NCBI GenBank assembly: GCA_964635545.1
Contig: CAZWOA010000003.1
Location: 1 to 64,000, forward strand
DNA from: JAGPIS01 sp964635545
GTDB taxonomy: Bacteria > Bacteroidota > Bacteroidia > Bacteroidales > Marinilabiliaceae
Length of the DNA stretch: 64,000 nucleotides
Reading direction: 5' to 3'
Positions 42,318 through 51,968 of this stretch are shown here, piece after piece. Position numbers and translations under genes: made by a program. Position 1 is the stretch's first letter. Every line of letters starts with the position of its first letter. The notes beneath the pieces are model-generated. The model did no database searches, had not been told where the DNA came from, and worked only from the letters and a program-made list of their open reading frames with translations.

Positions 42318-43427
42318 TCACACCTTAATAAAAATCTTATTGCGATAAAGTACCCACCCCATCAGCCAAAAAATAATTATACAACTAATGGCATAGAATA
42401 GAGAGCCATTCATATTTCCTGCCCATGGCACAAACAGGTACTCATACACCCATGTATTAAATGGCATTAGATTTCCATCGGCAGTTGGTATCTTTACAAA
42501 TATAAACAGTGCACGCATCATCAATCCGGCAAAAGCAAAAATAAATAATGGATTCATGCCAAAAACAACGAAGAACCCAGTCCATTTCTTATGCCCCTTA
42601 ATATCAATTACATAAACCAAAACTGCCAGTGTAATAGATGCCAATCCACCGGTATAAAGCACATAGCTACTGGTCCACAACTCCTTATTAATGGGGAACC
42701 ACAAGCCCCACACCCATCCTATTACAGCACATAACGCTCCCCATAGCAGCAGCTTCTTTGGAACATCTTTTTTACCACTTCCACTGATTACCGTACCTGC
42801 AAAATACCCCATGGTAGTGGTTACAATGGCAGGTAGGGAACTAAGCACTCCTTCGGGCTCAAAATAGAGTCCAAACCCATTATACATGTGGGCTTCGGAT
42901 AGCAAAAAAGCATCAAAACCTATGGTGGCATTACCAGCCAAAGAATATGGGTCATCACCGCCGAAATACCACATTATGGCCCAATAGCCAATCAATATAC
43001 CCCCTGAAGCAACCATAAGTCCTTTTCTCGAAAGTCCTAAAATAAGCAGAGAACCAACGAGATACACAAGTGCAATGCGCTGAAGAACACCCATTATACG
43101 CACATGTGACCAATCTATCTCCCATTGCGGAAATGAGTGCAGAAACAATCCAATACCAAAAATCAATACCGAACGCCTTACTATCTTTATAATCGTTGCT
43201 CTGTTAAGGCTATTTTGATATTTGGAGAATGAAAAAAACATTGATACTCCCATCACAAAGAGGAAAAACGGAAATACCAGATCGGTGGGCGTGCAACCGT
43301 GCCATGCAGCATGCCGCAACGGAGGATATATATATTTCCAACTTCCCGGGTTGTTAACCAAAATCATAAGAACAATGGTCATGCCTCGTAATACATCGAG
43401 TGCCAGATAACGGGTTGATTTTTCCAT
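42318..43427 (-). CDS. Multi-pass acyltransferase of the HGSNAT/NagX (DUF5009) type
   Basis: 369 residues from ATG 43427. About ten membrane helices. The N-terminus RYLALDVLRGMTIVLMILVNNPG and AAWHGCTPTDLVFPFFLFVMG are characteristic of COG4299 proteins, related to heparan-alpha-glucosaminide N-acetyltransferase. In several bacteria a member called NagX lies in N-acetylglucosamine utilisation loci. It follows an SSS transporter gene by five bases on the same strand, which fits uptake or modification of an amino sugar. The true substrate is unknown. Confidence 0.82.
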   Translation of the reverse strand: MEKSTRYLALDVLRGMTIVLMILVNNPGSWKYIYPPLRHAAWHGCTPTDLVFPFFLFVMGVSMFFSFSKYQNSLNRATIIKIVRRSVLIFGIGLFLHSFPQWEIDWSHVRIMGVLQRIALVYLVGSLLILGLSRKGLMVASGGILIGYWAIMWYFGGDDPYSLAGNATIGFDAFLLSEAHMYNGFGLYFEPEGVLSSLPAIVTTTMGYFAGTVISGSGKKDVPKKLLLWGALCAVIGWVWGLWFPINKELWTSSYVLYTGGLASITLAVLVYVIDIKGHKKWTGFFVVFGMNPLFIFAFAGLMMRALFIFVKIPTADGNLMPFNTWVYEYLFVPWAGNMNGSLFYAISCIIIFWLMGWVLYRNKIFIKV

Positions 43428-43432
43428 CACAA

Positions 43433-44869
43433 CTACTTTTTATGAGATATAAGCATAAGACCTAAAAATACAATAGCACCATTGAGTAATAACAGTTCAA
43501 AGCCAAACTGGTAACCACCCAACCACTGCTTAGAATTAAGATTGAGAATATAACAAAATATGGGGGCAAACACACTTATATATGGCACCCAACGGTCGCG
43601 CACAGCACGTTTGGTCAGTATTCCGAAGGAAAATAGCCCCAATAGTGGTCCATAAGTATAACCTGCCACAGTAAATACTGCACTCACCACACTTTTATCA
43701 TTAATTATACGGAAAAGCACAATCACCAAAAACACCAACAGTGAAAAACCGATATGTACAAAAAATCGTTTACGCTTTCCATCATCCGAAGAGGGGTCAA
43801 CACGTAAGAAATCAATACAAAATGCAGTTGTTAAAGCTGTAAGCGCCGAATCGGCACTGGAATATGCCGCAGAAATAATACCTAGCAGAAACAGAACACC
43901 TGCAAATAATCCGAAGTAATTTACAGCCAAATTTGGATATAAATCGTCGCTATGCGCAGGAGTGGGAATACCCATCACCGATGAATATTGATAAAGCAAA
44001 ACACCCAACGATAAAAACAGCAGATTAACAATAATAAATGCAAAGCTAAACCAGAAAATATTCTTCTTTGCCTCACCCACGTTTTTACAGGTAAGACTCT
44101 TCTGCATCATGTTCTGGTCGAGGCCGTTCATCACAATCACAATTCCAAGTCCGGCCATAAACTGCTTAAAGAAATTGGTTTTACTACGCCAATCCCAATC
44201 AAAAATATCGCTATACGGATGATTTACAATTGTAGTAAACAGCTCTTTGGCACTCTGATTAAGCTCTTTAGATATCACCACAATGGTTAACCCCACGGCC
44301 AGAAGAATAAAAAGAGTCTGCAATGAGTCGGTCCAAATAACAGTTTTAATGCCTGCCTTAAAAGTATAGAGCCAAATAAGCAGAATCGTTACGAACACAG
44401 TACCATAAAACGGCCATCCAAGAGCATCGAACACCGCAAGTTGTAACACAACTGCAGCTAAATAGAGGCGAAACGAAGCTCCAATGGTTTGTGAAAGTAT
44501 AAAAAAGAAGGAACCTGTGCGGTATGATGCCAATCCGAAACGATGGTTAAGATAGGTGTAGATACTCACCAAATTTAGTTTATAATATAGCGGAATAAGC
44601 ACAAAAGCTATAATCCAGTATCCCAAGAAGTTACCCAGTAGAAACTGAAGGTAGTACCAGTTTGTGTTACCCACTTCACCCGGCACCGATATAAAAGTAA
44701 CTCCCGAAATAGTGGCTCCTATCATACCAAAAGCTACTAAATACCATGGCATTTGGCGGTTACCAGTGAAGAATGTCTCGTTGCCTGCTTTTCGCCCCGA
44801 TAGATAGGAAACTATTAGCAACACACCGAAGAAAAGGCCTATTACTATAAACGATATAGTTGTTGTCAT
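43433..44869 (-). CDS. Sodium:solute symporter (SSS family)
   Basis: 478 residues with about 13 membrane helices. SSS family marks: the FFTGNRQMPWYLVAFGMIGATISGVTFISVPG start (quoted as adjacent blocks FFTGNRQMPWYLVA and GATISGVTFISVPG), GLASYRTGSFFFILSQTIGA and the GIISAAYSSADSALTALTT segment. Members carry sugars, sialic acid, amino acids or vitamins with Na+. The coupling with the NagX-like gene five bases downstream suggests an amino-sugar substrate, but this is inference. It begins at ATG 44869. A possible promoter lies at 44951-44980. Confidence 0.9.
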   Translation of the reverse strand: MTTTISFIVIGLFFGVLLIVSYLSGRKAGNETFFTGNRQMPWYLVAFGMIGATISGVTFISVPGEVGNTNWYYLQFLLGNFLGYWIIAFVLIPLYYKLNLVSIYTYLNHRFGLASYRTGSFFFILSQTIGASFRLYLAAVVLQLAVFDALGWPFYGTVFVTILLIWLYTFKAGIKTVIWTDSLQTLFILLAVGLTIVVISKELNQSAKELFTTIVNHPYSDIFDWDWRSKTNFFKQFMAGLGIVIVMNGLDQNMMQKSLTCKNVGEAKKNIFWFSFAFIIVNLLFLSLGVLLYQYSSVMGIPTPAHSDDLYPNLAVNYFGLFAGVLFLLGIISAAYSSADSALTALTTAFCIDFLRVDPSSDDGKRKRFFVHIGFSLLVFLVIVLFRIINDKSVVSAVFTVAGYTYGPLLGLFSFGILTKRAVRDRWVPYISVFAPIFCYILNLNSKQWLGGYQFGFELLLLNGAIVFLGLMLISHKK

Positions 44870-44950
44870 CCTGATTTGCTATATTTTATTGAAATTCTTA
44901 ATCTTATAAAAATTCACTCTTCACAGAATGCATTTCTATAACACATATTA

Positions 44951-44980
44951 CAAAAATATATTATTATTTGTTATTATCCA
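44951..44980 (-). promoter_or_regulatory. Possible promoter of the SSS-NagX pair
   Basis: Minus strand: TGG (44980-44978, one mismatch to TTG), a 19-base spacer and TATTTTTG (44958-44951), located just after the upstream terminator. Confidence 0.35.
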
Positions 44981-44985
44981 TTAAA

Positions 44986-45011
44986 AAAGCTGCCTTAAAA
45001 AAGGCAGCTTT
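44986..45011 (-). terminator. Rho-independent terminator of the M48 peptidase gene
   Basis: Perfect nine-pair stem AAAGCTGCC / GGCAGCTTT with an 8-base loop and A/T tracts, 33 bases past the stop codon. Confidence 0.8.
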
Positions 45012-45043
45012 AAAATTCAAATATTAATCACTACAACAAACAT

Positions 45044-45856
45044 CTATTTATTGTAATATTTCAATGCTTCATGCATAAAGTTCTGCAAGTCGCGCACACG
45101 AGTTTCATCAGATGGGTGCGTACTTAGAAATTGAGGTGATTTTGCCCCACTCGATGAAGCCATACGCTGCCAAAATGTTATTGCATGCTCGGGGTTATAA
45201 CCAGCCATAGCCATAAATATAAGCCCTAATTTATCAGCCTCTGTCTCATGGCTGCGCGAATAGGGTAACGCAACAAGCAACTGGCTTCCAAGACCATAGA
45301 CAGTAGAAAACACAGCCTGCGTTTGGGGTGATTTTTCAGAAAGCATTACGCCTCCCAGTTCGGCACCAAACTGTGTAACCATCTGCTGGCTCATGCGCTC
45401 GTTACCATGACGTGCCACAGCATGGGCAATCTCATGCCCCATAACAACTGCAATGCCATTTTCATCCTGGCAATAGGGCAGAATTCCGGTATAGAACACC
45501 ACCTTACCACCCGGCATACACCAAGCATTGGGTGTTGCATCATCCACAAGGTTAAACTCCCAGGCATAACCGTCAAGGTGCGACGACAACCCCTGATTAG
45601 CCATATATTGCTCTACAGCTTTTGATATACGGGCACCAACACTTTTCACCAATTCGGTATTTTTTTTATCGGTACTAACTTTTGTCTCCTTCAAAAAATC
45701 ATCGTATTGTGTGAAACTCATTGCCATCATAGACGATTCAGGCATAAGAAGTAACTGCTTACGCCCGGTAATAGGCACACTGGTACAGCGCACAACAACA
45801 ACTGCCACAACTATAACAAGCAGTGAACCAATAACTTTCAAACTTTTATCTTTCAT
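45044..45856 (-). CDS. M48 family metallopeptidase, membrane-anchored or lipoprotein
   Basis: 270 residues. The N-terminal hydrophobic segment ends at VVVRC, a non-canonical lipobox with Arg before Cys, so lipid attachment is uncertain. The domain has TPNAWCMPGGKVVFYTGIL, the zinc motif GHEIAHAVARHG and the third ligand region SRSHETEADKLGLIFMAMAGY. FLSTHPSDETRVRDL near the end matches LoiP/BepA-type proteases that check outer-membrane proteins. Likely location is the periplasm. A terminator follows. A -7-like box (TATATTTG) lies at 45892-45885 without a -33 match. Confidence 0.92.
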   Translation of the reverse strand: MKDKSLKVIGSLLVIVVAVVVVRCTSVPITGRKQLLLMPESSMMAMSFTQYDDFLKETKVSTDKKNTELVKSVGARISKAVEQYMANQGLSSHLDGYAWEFNLVDDATPNAWCMPGGKVVFYTGILPYCQDENGIAVVMGHEIAHAVARHGNERMSQQMVTQFGAELGGVMLSEKSPQTQAVFSTVYGLGSQLLVALPYSRSHETEADKLGLIFMAMAGYNPEHAITFWQRMASSSGAKSPQFLSTHPSDETRVRDLQNFMHEALKYYNK

Positions 45857-45949
45857 ATATTAAGCTTAGATTTTTATTCTTTTGCAAATATAAAATAACC
45901 ACCTGATATAAGTAAAAAAAGAGTATATTAATCGTCAAATTTTACACTA

Positions 45950-46846
45950 ATGTCATCAAATATAAAACACCACTTAGAGCTACACCTTATCGTGCTTATA
46001 TACGGCTTCACAGCAATTCTTGGTCGCCTCATATCGCTTAATGCCGACCTACTGGTAGCCTGGCGGATGGTTATCACTGTTACGGTTCTTTCGCTCATTA
46101 TTTTCCGCAATGGAAATATTAAGTGGCCCTCTCGAAAACAAACCACATCATATCTGCTTGTGGGTGTAATAGTTGCGTGCCATTGGATAACTTTTTTTGG
46201 TGCCATAAAAATTGCCAATGTGTCGGTGGCTTTGGGCGGACTGGCCTCCACTACACTTTTTGTGTCTATCCTGGAACCGATTATTCTAAAACGAAGGTTC
46301 AGAGTGCTGGAACTTGCAATAGGATTGCTGATTATCATCGGTCTAACAATAATATTTAGGTTTGAAACCACATATTACAAGGGATTGATAGTGGCACTCA
46401 CATCAGCATTTCTGGCGGCACTATTCACTGTAATCAACAAAAAACTGGTGAGTAAAGAGAGTAACCACTCATTTTTAATGGGATATCTACAACTTGCAGG
46501 AGGTGCCACTGCAGTAATTATTTACCTCGCTTTGAAAGGAACATTCAACACCACCGCATTTCTGCCATCAAGCAGCGACTGGCTGTGGCTGAGCCTGTTA
46601 GCAGTGATTTGCACTGCCTACCCATACATCGCAACTATTAGACTGATGAAGAACCTGTCGGCCTATAATATTACACTTGCAATAAACATGGAGCCCATAT
46701 ATGGCGTAGTGCTTGCCTTCTTTATTTTTGGGCAATCGGAGCAGATGACTTCCGGCTTTTACCTTGGAGCAGCCATAATAATGGCATCAGTATTTGCATA
46801 TCCGGTAATACTTAAATTTTTTCATCCGCTATCAAAGCAGCAATAG
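45950..46846 (+). CDS. DMT superfamily (EamA) transporter
   Basis: 298 residues with ten predicted membrane helices in two EamA repeats (about 8-140 and 150-290). Motifs include FTAILGRLISLNADLLVAWRM, PSRKQTTSYLLVGVIVACHWITFFGAIK (read as adjacent blocks) and NITLAINMEPIYGVVLAFFIFGQSE, typical of drug/metabolite exporters. The substrate is unknown. Its 3' end overlaps the convergent glycerate kinase gene by 35 bases. It is divergent from the M48 gene. Confidence 0.88.
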   Translation: MSSNIKHHLELHLIVLIYGFTAILGRLISLNADLLVAWRMVITVTVLSLIIFRNGNIKWPSRKQTTSYLLVGVIVACHWITFFGAIKIANVSVALGGLASTTLFVSILEPIILKRRFRVLELAIGLLIIIGLTIIFRFETTYYKGLIVALTSAFLAALFTVINKKLVSKESNHSFLMGYLQLAGGATAVIIYLALKGTFNTTAFLPSSSDWLWLSLLAVICTAYPYIATIRLMKNLSAYNITLAINMEPIYGVVLAFFIFGQSEQMTSGFYLGAAIIMASVFAYPVILKFFHPLSKQQ

Positions 46847-47936
46847 CGGTAAACCTCTCTTTCAGAAGATATTTGCTATTATCGATGGCATATTGCAAAG
46901 TAACACCCTCATTAACAAGAGGTAACACAGCATCAAAAAGAGAAGCATCTCCACTATATGAGCCACAAACGGCATACACAGGCTTATTATAATTACGGCA
47001 TAAATGAGCAAGCAGGCCGACGCCCTTACCCATTGAAGTTTGCACATCAATACGCCCCTCCCCGGTTATCACTACATCACTATTTCTGATGAGCAAGTCG
47101 ATATTAAGAAACCTTCGAAACCAATCAAAACCGAGGCTTACCTCCACATTTTCAAATTTCAGAAGTGGAATTACCAATCCTCCTGCCGCACCCGTAAACT
47201 GCTGATAACCAGCAATGGAGCGGGAACTTAAAACCTGTTTATTAAGAGACTCAATCCAACGTGCAATACCATTTTCAAAGAGTGGAATATCACTATTTTT
47301 CAGACCTTTTTGAGGGCCATAAACCTTGACACCACCCTCGTATCCCAAAGCACTGTTAACCACATCACTAACAACAGTAAGTTTTACTTCTTCAGGAAAT
47401 ATAAAATTATCAAAACTGATGGTTGAGAAACCCACCAGAGGGTTACCACTATTGATTTCATTACCGCAATCATCGTAAAACCTGCACCCCAAAGCACGCA
47501 TCATACCTGCGCCGCCATCAATAGTTGCAGTACCGCCCAAAAAGAGATTTATAGCCTTACATCCACGTTTTACAGCATCAACAATAATATGCCCCACTCC
47601 ATCGGAAGCCGCCAGGAATGGGTTTTTCTGATAATTATCAATACTTGCTATTTCGCACACCAAGGCTGACTCGATATATGCAACATCACCGGCAATAAAA
47701 TAGGATGCCTCTACCTGATTACCCCATATACCGGTTACCTTAGCATTGATAAATTGACCATCGATAATGGAAGCCACACAATCTAATGAGCCTTCACCAC
47801 CATCAGCAAAAAGGGAAGTGTCAATATCAAGCTCTTCAAAAGGCTGAAAAGATTCGAAGGCTATATCTGCAACCTGACGGCTGGAAAGCGACCCCTTAAA
47901 AGAGTCGCTTATCACCAACACCTTTTTAACAGTCAT
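46812..47936 (-). CDS. Glycerate kinase, GarK/GlxK family
   Basis: 374 residues. The start VLVISDSFKGSLSSRQVADIA, the FADGGEGSLDCV motif, LFLGGTATIDGGAGMMRALG and ITGEGRIDVQTSMGKGVGLLA mark the GarK family, which phosphorylates D-glycerate to 2-phosphoglycerate. Its last 35 bases overlap the end of the DMT transporter gene on the opposite strand. The aminotransferase-like gene lies 27 bases upstream on the same strand, so they may be co-transcribed. No other glycerate or glyoxylate genes are seen nearby. Confidence 0.92.
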   Translation of the reverse strand: MTVKKVLVISDSFKGSLSSRQVADIAFESFQPFEELDIDTSLFADGGEGSLDCVASIIDGQFINAKVTGIWGNQVEASYFIAGDVAYIESALVCEIASIDNYQKNPFLAASDGVGHIIVDAVKRGCKAINLFLGGTATIDGGAGMMRALGCRFYDDCGNEINSGNPLVGFSTISFDNFIFPEEVKLTVVSDVVNSALGYEGGVKVYGPQKGLKNSDIPLFENGIARWIESLNKQVLSSRSIAGYQQFTGAAGGLVIPLLKFENVEVSLGFDWFRRFLNIDLLIRNSDVVITGEGRIDVQTSMGKGVGLLAHLCRNYNKPVYAVCGSYSGDASLFDAVLPLVNEGVTLQYAIDNSKYLLKERFTAIAALIADEKI

Positions 47937-47963
47937 AACTAACTGATAATGAGCAATAGAACG

Positions 47964-49145
47964 CTACAAAGAATCAACAGCTCTCTTAATACGGTTAAGC
48001 CCTTCGGCAACAACCGATTGCGGACAAGCCACATTCATACGCATATAGCCTCGCCCCTGCTCACCAAACGACATTCCATCATTAAGGCCAACTTCGGCTT
48101 TATTATAAAGCAAGTCCCTCAACTTCTCCTGAGGAAGTCCCAGAGCACTAAAATCAAGCCATAATAGGAAAGTAGCCTCCGGCATTACCATTTTCACAGC
48201 CGGAAGATTCTTCTTCAGAAAATCATCAACATACCTCATATTATCGCGCACATAGAACAGCAACTCCTTGAGCCAGGGTGCACAATGGTTATACGCCGAT
48301 TCAAGCGCTATGCTACCATATACATTCCCTAGGTTAAGATGAAGTGACAGTTGCATCTCGCGATATTTCCCTATCAAATCTTTATTGGCTGAAATAACAT
48401 ACGAAGTATTAAAACCGGCAATATTAAAAGTTTTGCTTGGCGCCATAAAAGTGAGTGAACTCATGGCAAAATCGTTGTTTATTGCTGCGAATGGCACATG
48501 TTTACGACTAGAGAACACCAAATCGGCATGAATTTCATCAGAAAAAACAAGAATATTATGCTTCAGGCAAATATTTCCAATCCTGGTTAGTTCTTCCACT
48601 GTCCAATCCCTTCCTGTTGGATTATGCGGATGACAGAGAATGAAAGCTTTTGTATCCGGCCGTGAAGCTAACTCTTCAAAACCATCATAATCAAACACAT
48701 ATTGTCCATCTTCATTCTTCAGCAATGGATTTTGAAGCAAATTACGATTATTACTCTTCACCACCGAAAAAAACGGAGGATACACCGGCGGGTTAATAAT
48801 GACACCATCGCCGGGTTTGGTATGCGCCAATATTGAGAAAGCCAATGCAGGCACCACGCCCGGGCTATACTCGATCCACGATGGGTCAACACTCCAGTTA
48901 AAATTGCTCTTTTGCCATTTTATAATCGCATCTACAAAAGATTTTAGTCTGATGGTATATCCATAAATTTCGTGGCGTGATCGTTCCTGAATGGTTTTAA
49001 CCACAGCCGGTGGAGCAGCAAAATCCATATCGGCCACCCAAAGTGGAAGCACATTCCCATTACCAAAAACAGACTCGCGAAGTTCTAATTTGTAGCAATC
49101 GGTTTTACTTCTATCAATTACTGAATCAAAATCGTACATAGTCAT
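47964..49145 (-). CDS. MalY/PatB-type PLP-dependent aminotransferase or C-S lyase
   Basis: 393 residues from MTMYDFDSVIDRSKTDCYK. The frame stays open to 49193, but this part contains the terminator of the upstream gene, so ATG 49145 is chosen (a second ATG two codons later is also possible). Class I/II aminotransferase features: LPLWVADMDFAAPPAV, LCHPHNPTGRDWTVEEL, FSDEIHADL and the PLP lysine in APSKTFNIAGF. The WVADMDF start is typical of PatB/MalY cystathionine beta-lyases. It may release homocysteine, or act as a thioether lyase; the substrate is not settled. Confidence 0.88.
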   Translation of the reverse strand: MTMYDFDSVIDRSKTDCYKLELRESVFGNGNVLPLWVADMDFAAPPAVVKTIQERSRHEIYGYTIRLKSFVDAIIKWQKSNFNWSVDPSWIEYSPGVVPALAFSILAHTKPGDGVIINPPVYPPFFSVVKSNNRNLLQNPLLKNEDGQYVFDYDGFEELASRPDTKAFILCHPHNPTGRDWTVEELTRIGNICLKHNILVFSDEIHADLVFSSRKHVPFAAINNDFAMSSLTFMAPSKTFNIAGFNTSYVISANKDLIGKYREMQLSLHLNLGNVYGSIALESAYNHCAPWLKELLFYVRDNMRYVDDFLKKNLPAVKMVMPEATFLLWLDFSALGLPQEKLRDLLYNKAEVGLNDGMSFGEQGRGYMRMNVACPQSVVAEGLNRIKRAVDSL

Positions 49146-49154
49146 AAGTTTAAA

Positions 49155-49181
49155 AAAAGCCCATCGTAAGGATGAGCTTTT
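49155..49181 (-). terminator. Rho-independent terminator of the DUF4625-like gene
   Basis: Stem AAAAGCCCATC / GATGAGCTTTT (one mismatch) with a GTAAG loop. On the minus strand a T-run follows, after the stop at 49203. Confidence 0.7.
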
Positions 49182-49202
49182 ATAAAGATACAAAATTTTT
49201 AA

Positions 49203-49616
49203 TCAGTCTATAGTTACATCCACAGTTTTTGACGTAACGTTGCCTTTTCTATCGGTAACTTCAACCAGCAGTGTATAAACACCCGATTTACTACTATACT
49301 CAATAGGTTCGCTAAAAATCTCCTCATTGGCGTAAGTGATGCTTTTACCACTGATATCACGCACATCGGGCTCGGGTAACCATGCATCCTCAAGACCTTT
49401 CAATCCCGATTTATATTCAAGAGAAAATGAGATTTTTTTCAATTCCACATCATCAGTTGCAGTTCCTGAAAACGTAAAACTATTGCTTCTTACAAAAGTA
49501 GTTTCTGATGTAGGAAAAGTAATTGTTAGTTGTGGCGCATTATCCTTGTCGCTGCTGCTACACGAAAATGTTACCACTGCAATTACTGCTAAGAGAATAA
49601 TTTTAAATCGACCCAT
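49203..49616 (-). CDS. Small Ig-like lipoprotein, DUF4625-like
   Basis: 137 residues. The signal MGRFKIILLAVIAVVTFSC ends at Cys19 followed by SSSDKD, a lipobox with the Ser/Asp-rich start typical of exported Bacteroidota lipoproteins. The rest forms one beta-sandwich unit (APQLTITFPTSETTF ... GVYTLLVEVTDRKGNVTSKTVDV), like cadherin/Ig-type DUF4625 domains. It lies 12 bases after fcl and has its own terminator. A role at the cell surface is likely, but function is unknown. Confidence 0.75.
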   Translation of the reverse strand: MGRFKIILLAVIAVVTFSCSSSDKDNAPQLTITFPTSETTFVRSNSFTFSGTATDDVELKKISFSLEYKSGLKGLEDAWLPEPDVRDISGKSITYANEEIFSEPIEYSSKSGVYTLLVEVTDRKGNVTSKTVDVTID

Positions 49617-49628
49617 ATTGTGTTTGTT

Positions 49629-50720
49629 TTATTTGTTGCAATAGTGTTGATACACTGATTTTATTCCGCTCTCAAGGCTTATTTTGTATTTCCACCCCAA
49701 ATCAGCCAAACGACTCACATCCATAAGTTTACGCATAGTGCCGTCAGGTTTTGAGCTATCCCAATTAAGTGTACCCTCAAATCCGGTAATCTCTTTAACC
49801 ATATTAGCCAACTGACTGATAGACAAATCGGTACCCGATCCAATATTTATATGTGTATTTCTAATCTCGTTGGCGTTTTTATGAGCTACAATATCTTTAA
49901 AATCGATATTTTCCATTACAAACACGCAAGCATCGGCCATATCGTCGGAGTGCAGAAACTCGCGCATGGGAGTACCACTTCCCCACAAATTAACCTCTAC
50001 CCCATTCCTGCTATTTATGGTAACTCCATACTTGGCAAGAATCGATTTTATTGACTCCTCACCGGCATTACCATCCACACCCTCTACCGGGCGGGCATTA
50101 AAATCGGCTCTAATAGCCTCCCAATCATTACTTTGCAGTGCTTTACCCAAGTGCATCTTCCTGATTAACGCTGGTAACACGTGGCTCTTCTCCAAATCGT
50201 AATTATCATTGGGACCATAAAGATTGGTGGGCATCACCGACACAAAATTGGTACCATATTGAATATTAAACGATTCGCAGAGACGAATACCGGCAATTTT
50301 TGCCAGTGCGTAAGGCTCATTGGTATATTCAAGTTCATTGGTAAGCAGGTAATCCTCTTTCAGCGGCTGCGGGGCCTCTTTAGGATATATGCATGAACTG
50401 CCTAAGAATAGCAACTTTGTGCAACCATGACGATGTGCACTTGCTATTACATTATTCTGAATATTAAGATTTTCGAGAATAAAATCGGCTCTATAGATAT
50501 TATTGGCCATAATGCCACCAACCTTTGCTGCTGCCAGAAACACATATTCGGGCTTTTCGGCATCAAAGAAGGCATCCACAGCCTTGGCATCGCTAAGGTT
50601 TAGCTCGGCATGAGTGCGACCAATGATATTGGTATATCCCTTTGACTGTAGGTTTCTAACAATGGCCGAGCCCACTAACCCGCGGTGTCCGGCCACATAT
50701 ATTTTACTGTTTTTTTTCAT
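49629..50720 (-). CDS. fcl: GDP-L-fucose synthase
   Basis: 363 residues of the extended SDR type. AGHRGLVGSAIVRNL binds NADP; FLGSSCIYP, EPYALAKIAGI (Tyr-x3-Lys) and MPTNLYGPNDNYD are family marks. The enzyme epimerises and reduces GDP-4-keto-6-deoxymannose to GDP-L-fucose. The start overlaps the gmd stop by one base, so they form a two-step pathway. About 40 residues longer than the E. coli enzyme, with an insertion around residues 195-230 (NDWEAIRADFNARPVEGVDG), which seems usual for Bacteroidota. Confidence 0.95.
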   Translation of the reverse strand: MKKNSKIYVAGHRGLVGSAIVRNLQSKGYTNIIGRTHAELNLSDAKAVDAFFDAEKPEYVFLAAAKVGGIMANNIYRADFILENLNIQNNVIASAHRHGCTKLLFLGSSCIYPKEAPQPLKEDYLLTNELEYTNEPYALAKIAGIRLCESFNIQYGTNFVSVMPTNLYGPNDNYDLEKSHVLPALIRKMHLGKALQSNDWEAIRADFNARPVEGVDGNAGEESIKSILAKYGVTINSRNGVEVNLWGSGTPMREFLHSDDMADACVFVMENIDFKDIVAHKNANEIRNTHINIGSGTDLSISQLANMVKEITGFEGTLNWDSSKPDGTMRKLMDVSRLADLGWKYKISLESGIKSVYQHYCNK

Positions 50721-51835
50721 TATTCGAAGTAATTCAGAGTATTAAAACCACCATCTTGCAGGTATTTCTCCTTTTTCATGGTTTTAATATCGCCCTCCAT
50801 CATATCCTCAATCAACGTATTAAGGTCGTGTTTAGGTTTCCAGCCCAGTTGTTTCATAGCTTTTTCGGGATTTCCTATAAGCAGTTCCACCTCTGTGGGT
50901 CGGAAGTAACGCTCATCAACAGCCACCACAACAGTGCCTGCCTTAATCTGGTATTCGGGATTGCTGCAAGACACCACAACACCCTGCTCTTCGACACCTT
51001 CACCCTTAAACTCAATCTCAATGCCTACATGTGCAAAAGCCATCTTCACAAAATCGCGCACCTCGGTTGTAATACCGGTAGCCACCACATAATCGTCGGC
51101 TACATCCTGCTGAAGCATTAAGTACATAGCCTCCACATAATCTTTGGCATGTCCCCAGTCGCGCTTGGCCGACAGGTTACCAAGATACAATCTCTCTTGA
51201 AGACCAAGAGCAATACGAGCCACGGCACGGGTTATTTTTCGAGTTACGAAAGTTTCTCCCCTGATTGGTGATTCGTGGTTGAACAGAATACCATTGCAAG
51301 CATAGATATCATAAGCCTCACGGTAATTCACTGTAATCCAATAGCCATACAACTTAGCCACAGCATAGGGCGAACGAGGATAGAATGGAGTTTTTTCACT
51401 TTGTGGCACTTGTTGCACCAATCCGTACAGTTCACTGGTTGAAGCCTGGTAGAACTTGGTTTTTTTGGTAAGACCCAAAAGGCGGATTGCTTCCAGAAGA
51501 CGCAAAGTACCAATACCATCGGCATTTGCAGTATATTCGGGGGTATCGAAGCTAACACCCACATGGCTCATTGCCGCAAGGTTATATATCTCGTCAGGCT
51601 GAATCTCCTGTACAATTCGAATAAGGTTTGTAGAGTCGGTAAGGTCGCCATAATGAAGAAAGAAGTTACGGTTCTTCTCATGCGGATCCTGATAAAGATG
51701 GTCGATACGGTCGGTATTGAACATTGATGTACGACGCTTGATACCGTGTACTATATAGCCTTTTTTCAGCAGAAATTCAGCAAGATAGGCCCCATCCTGG
51801 CCAGTGATTCCTGTTATAAGTGCAACTTTTGCCAT
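50720..51835 (-). CDS. gmd: GDP-mannose 4,6-dehydratase
   Basis: 371 residues. ALITGITGQDGAYLAEFLL binds NADP, GIKRRTSMFNTDRIDHLY, the catalytic STSELYG and the YAVAKLYGYW (Tyr-x3-Lys) plus FNHESPIRGETFVTRKI are all conserved. It converts GDP-D-mannose to GDP-4-keto-6-deoxymannose, the precursor of GDP-L-fucose, made by the overlapping fcl gene. Fucose is used in surface glycans and O-glycoproteins of this phylum. A -7-like box TATCTTTG lies at 51875-51868, with no clear -33 partner. Confidence 0.97.
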   Translation of the reverse strand: MAKVALITGITGQDGAYLAEFLLKKGYIVHGIKRRTSMFNTDRIDHLYQDPHEKNRNFFLHYGDLTDSTNLIRIVQEIQPDEIYNLAAMSHVGVSFDTPEYTANADGIGTLRLLEAIRLLGLTKKTKFYQASTSELYGLVQQVPQSEKTPFYPRSPYAVAKLYGYWITVNYREAYDIYACNGILFNHESPIRGETFVTRKITRAVARIALGLQERLYLGNLSAKRDWGHAKDYVEAMYLMLQQDVADDYVVATGITTEVRDFVKMAFAHVGIEIEFKGEGVEEQGVVVSCSNPEYQIKAGTVVVAVDERYFRPTEVELLIGNPEKAMKQLGWKPKHDLNTLIEDMMEGDIKTMKKEKYLQDGGFNTLNYFE

Positions 51836-51968
51836 TTGATTATTCTTACAATTTTTATTACTGAAGACAAAGATAGATTTATGTTTTAATAAAGCCGAAT
51901 AATTTTCTTCAGAATTAACTATTTTACTTTATTTTATAGTTAATTTATTTCCTAAACACTAAAAAAGG

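Noticed and set aside
49146..49193. N-terminal extension of the MalY/PatB-type protein
   Set aside because: It would be encoded by the terminator hairpin of the upstream gene (49155-49181).
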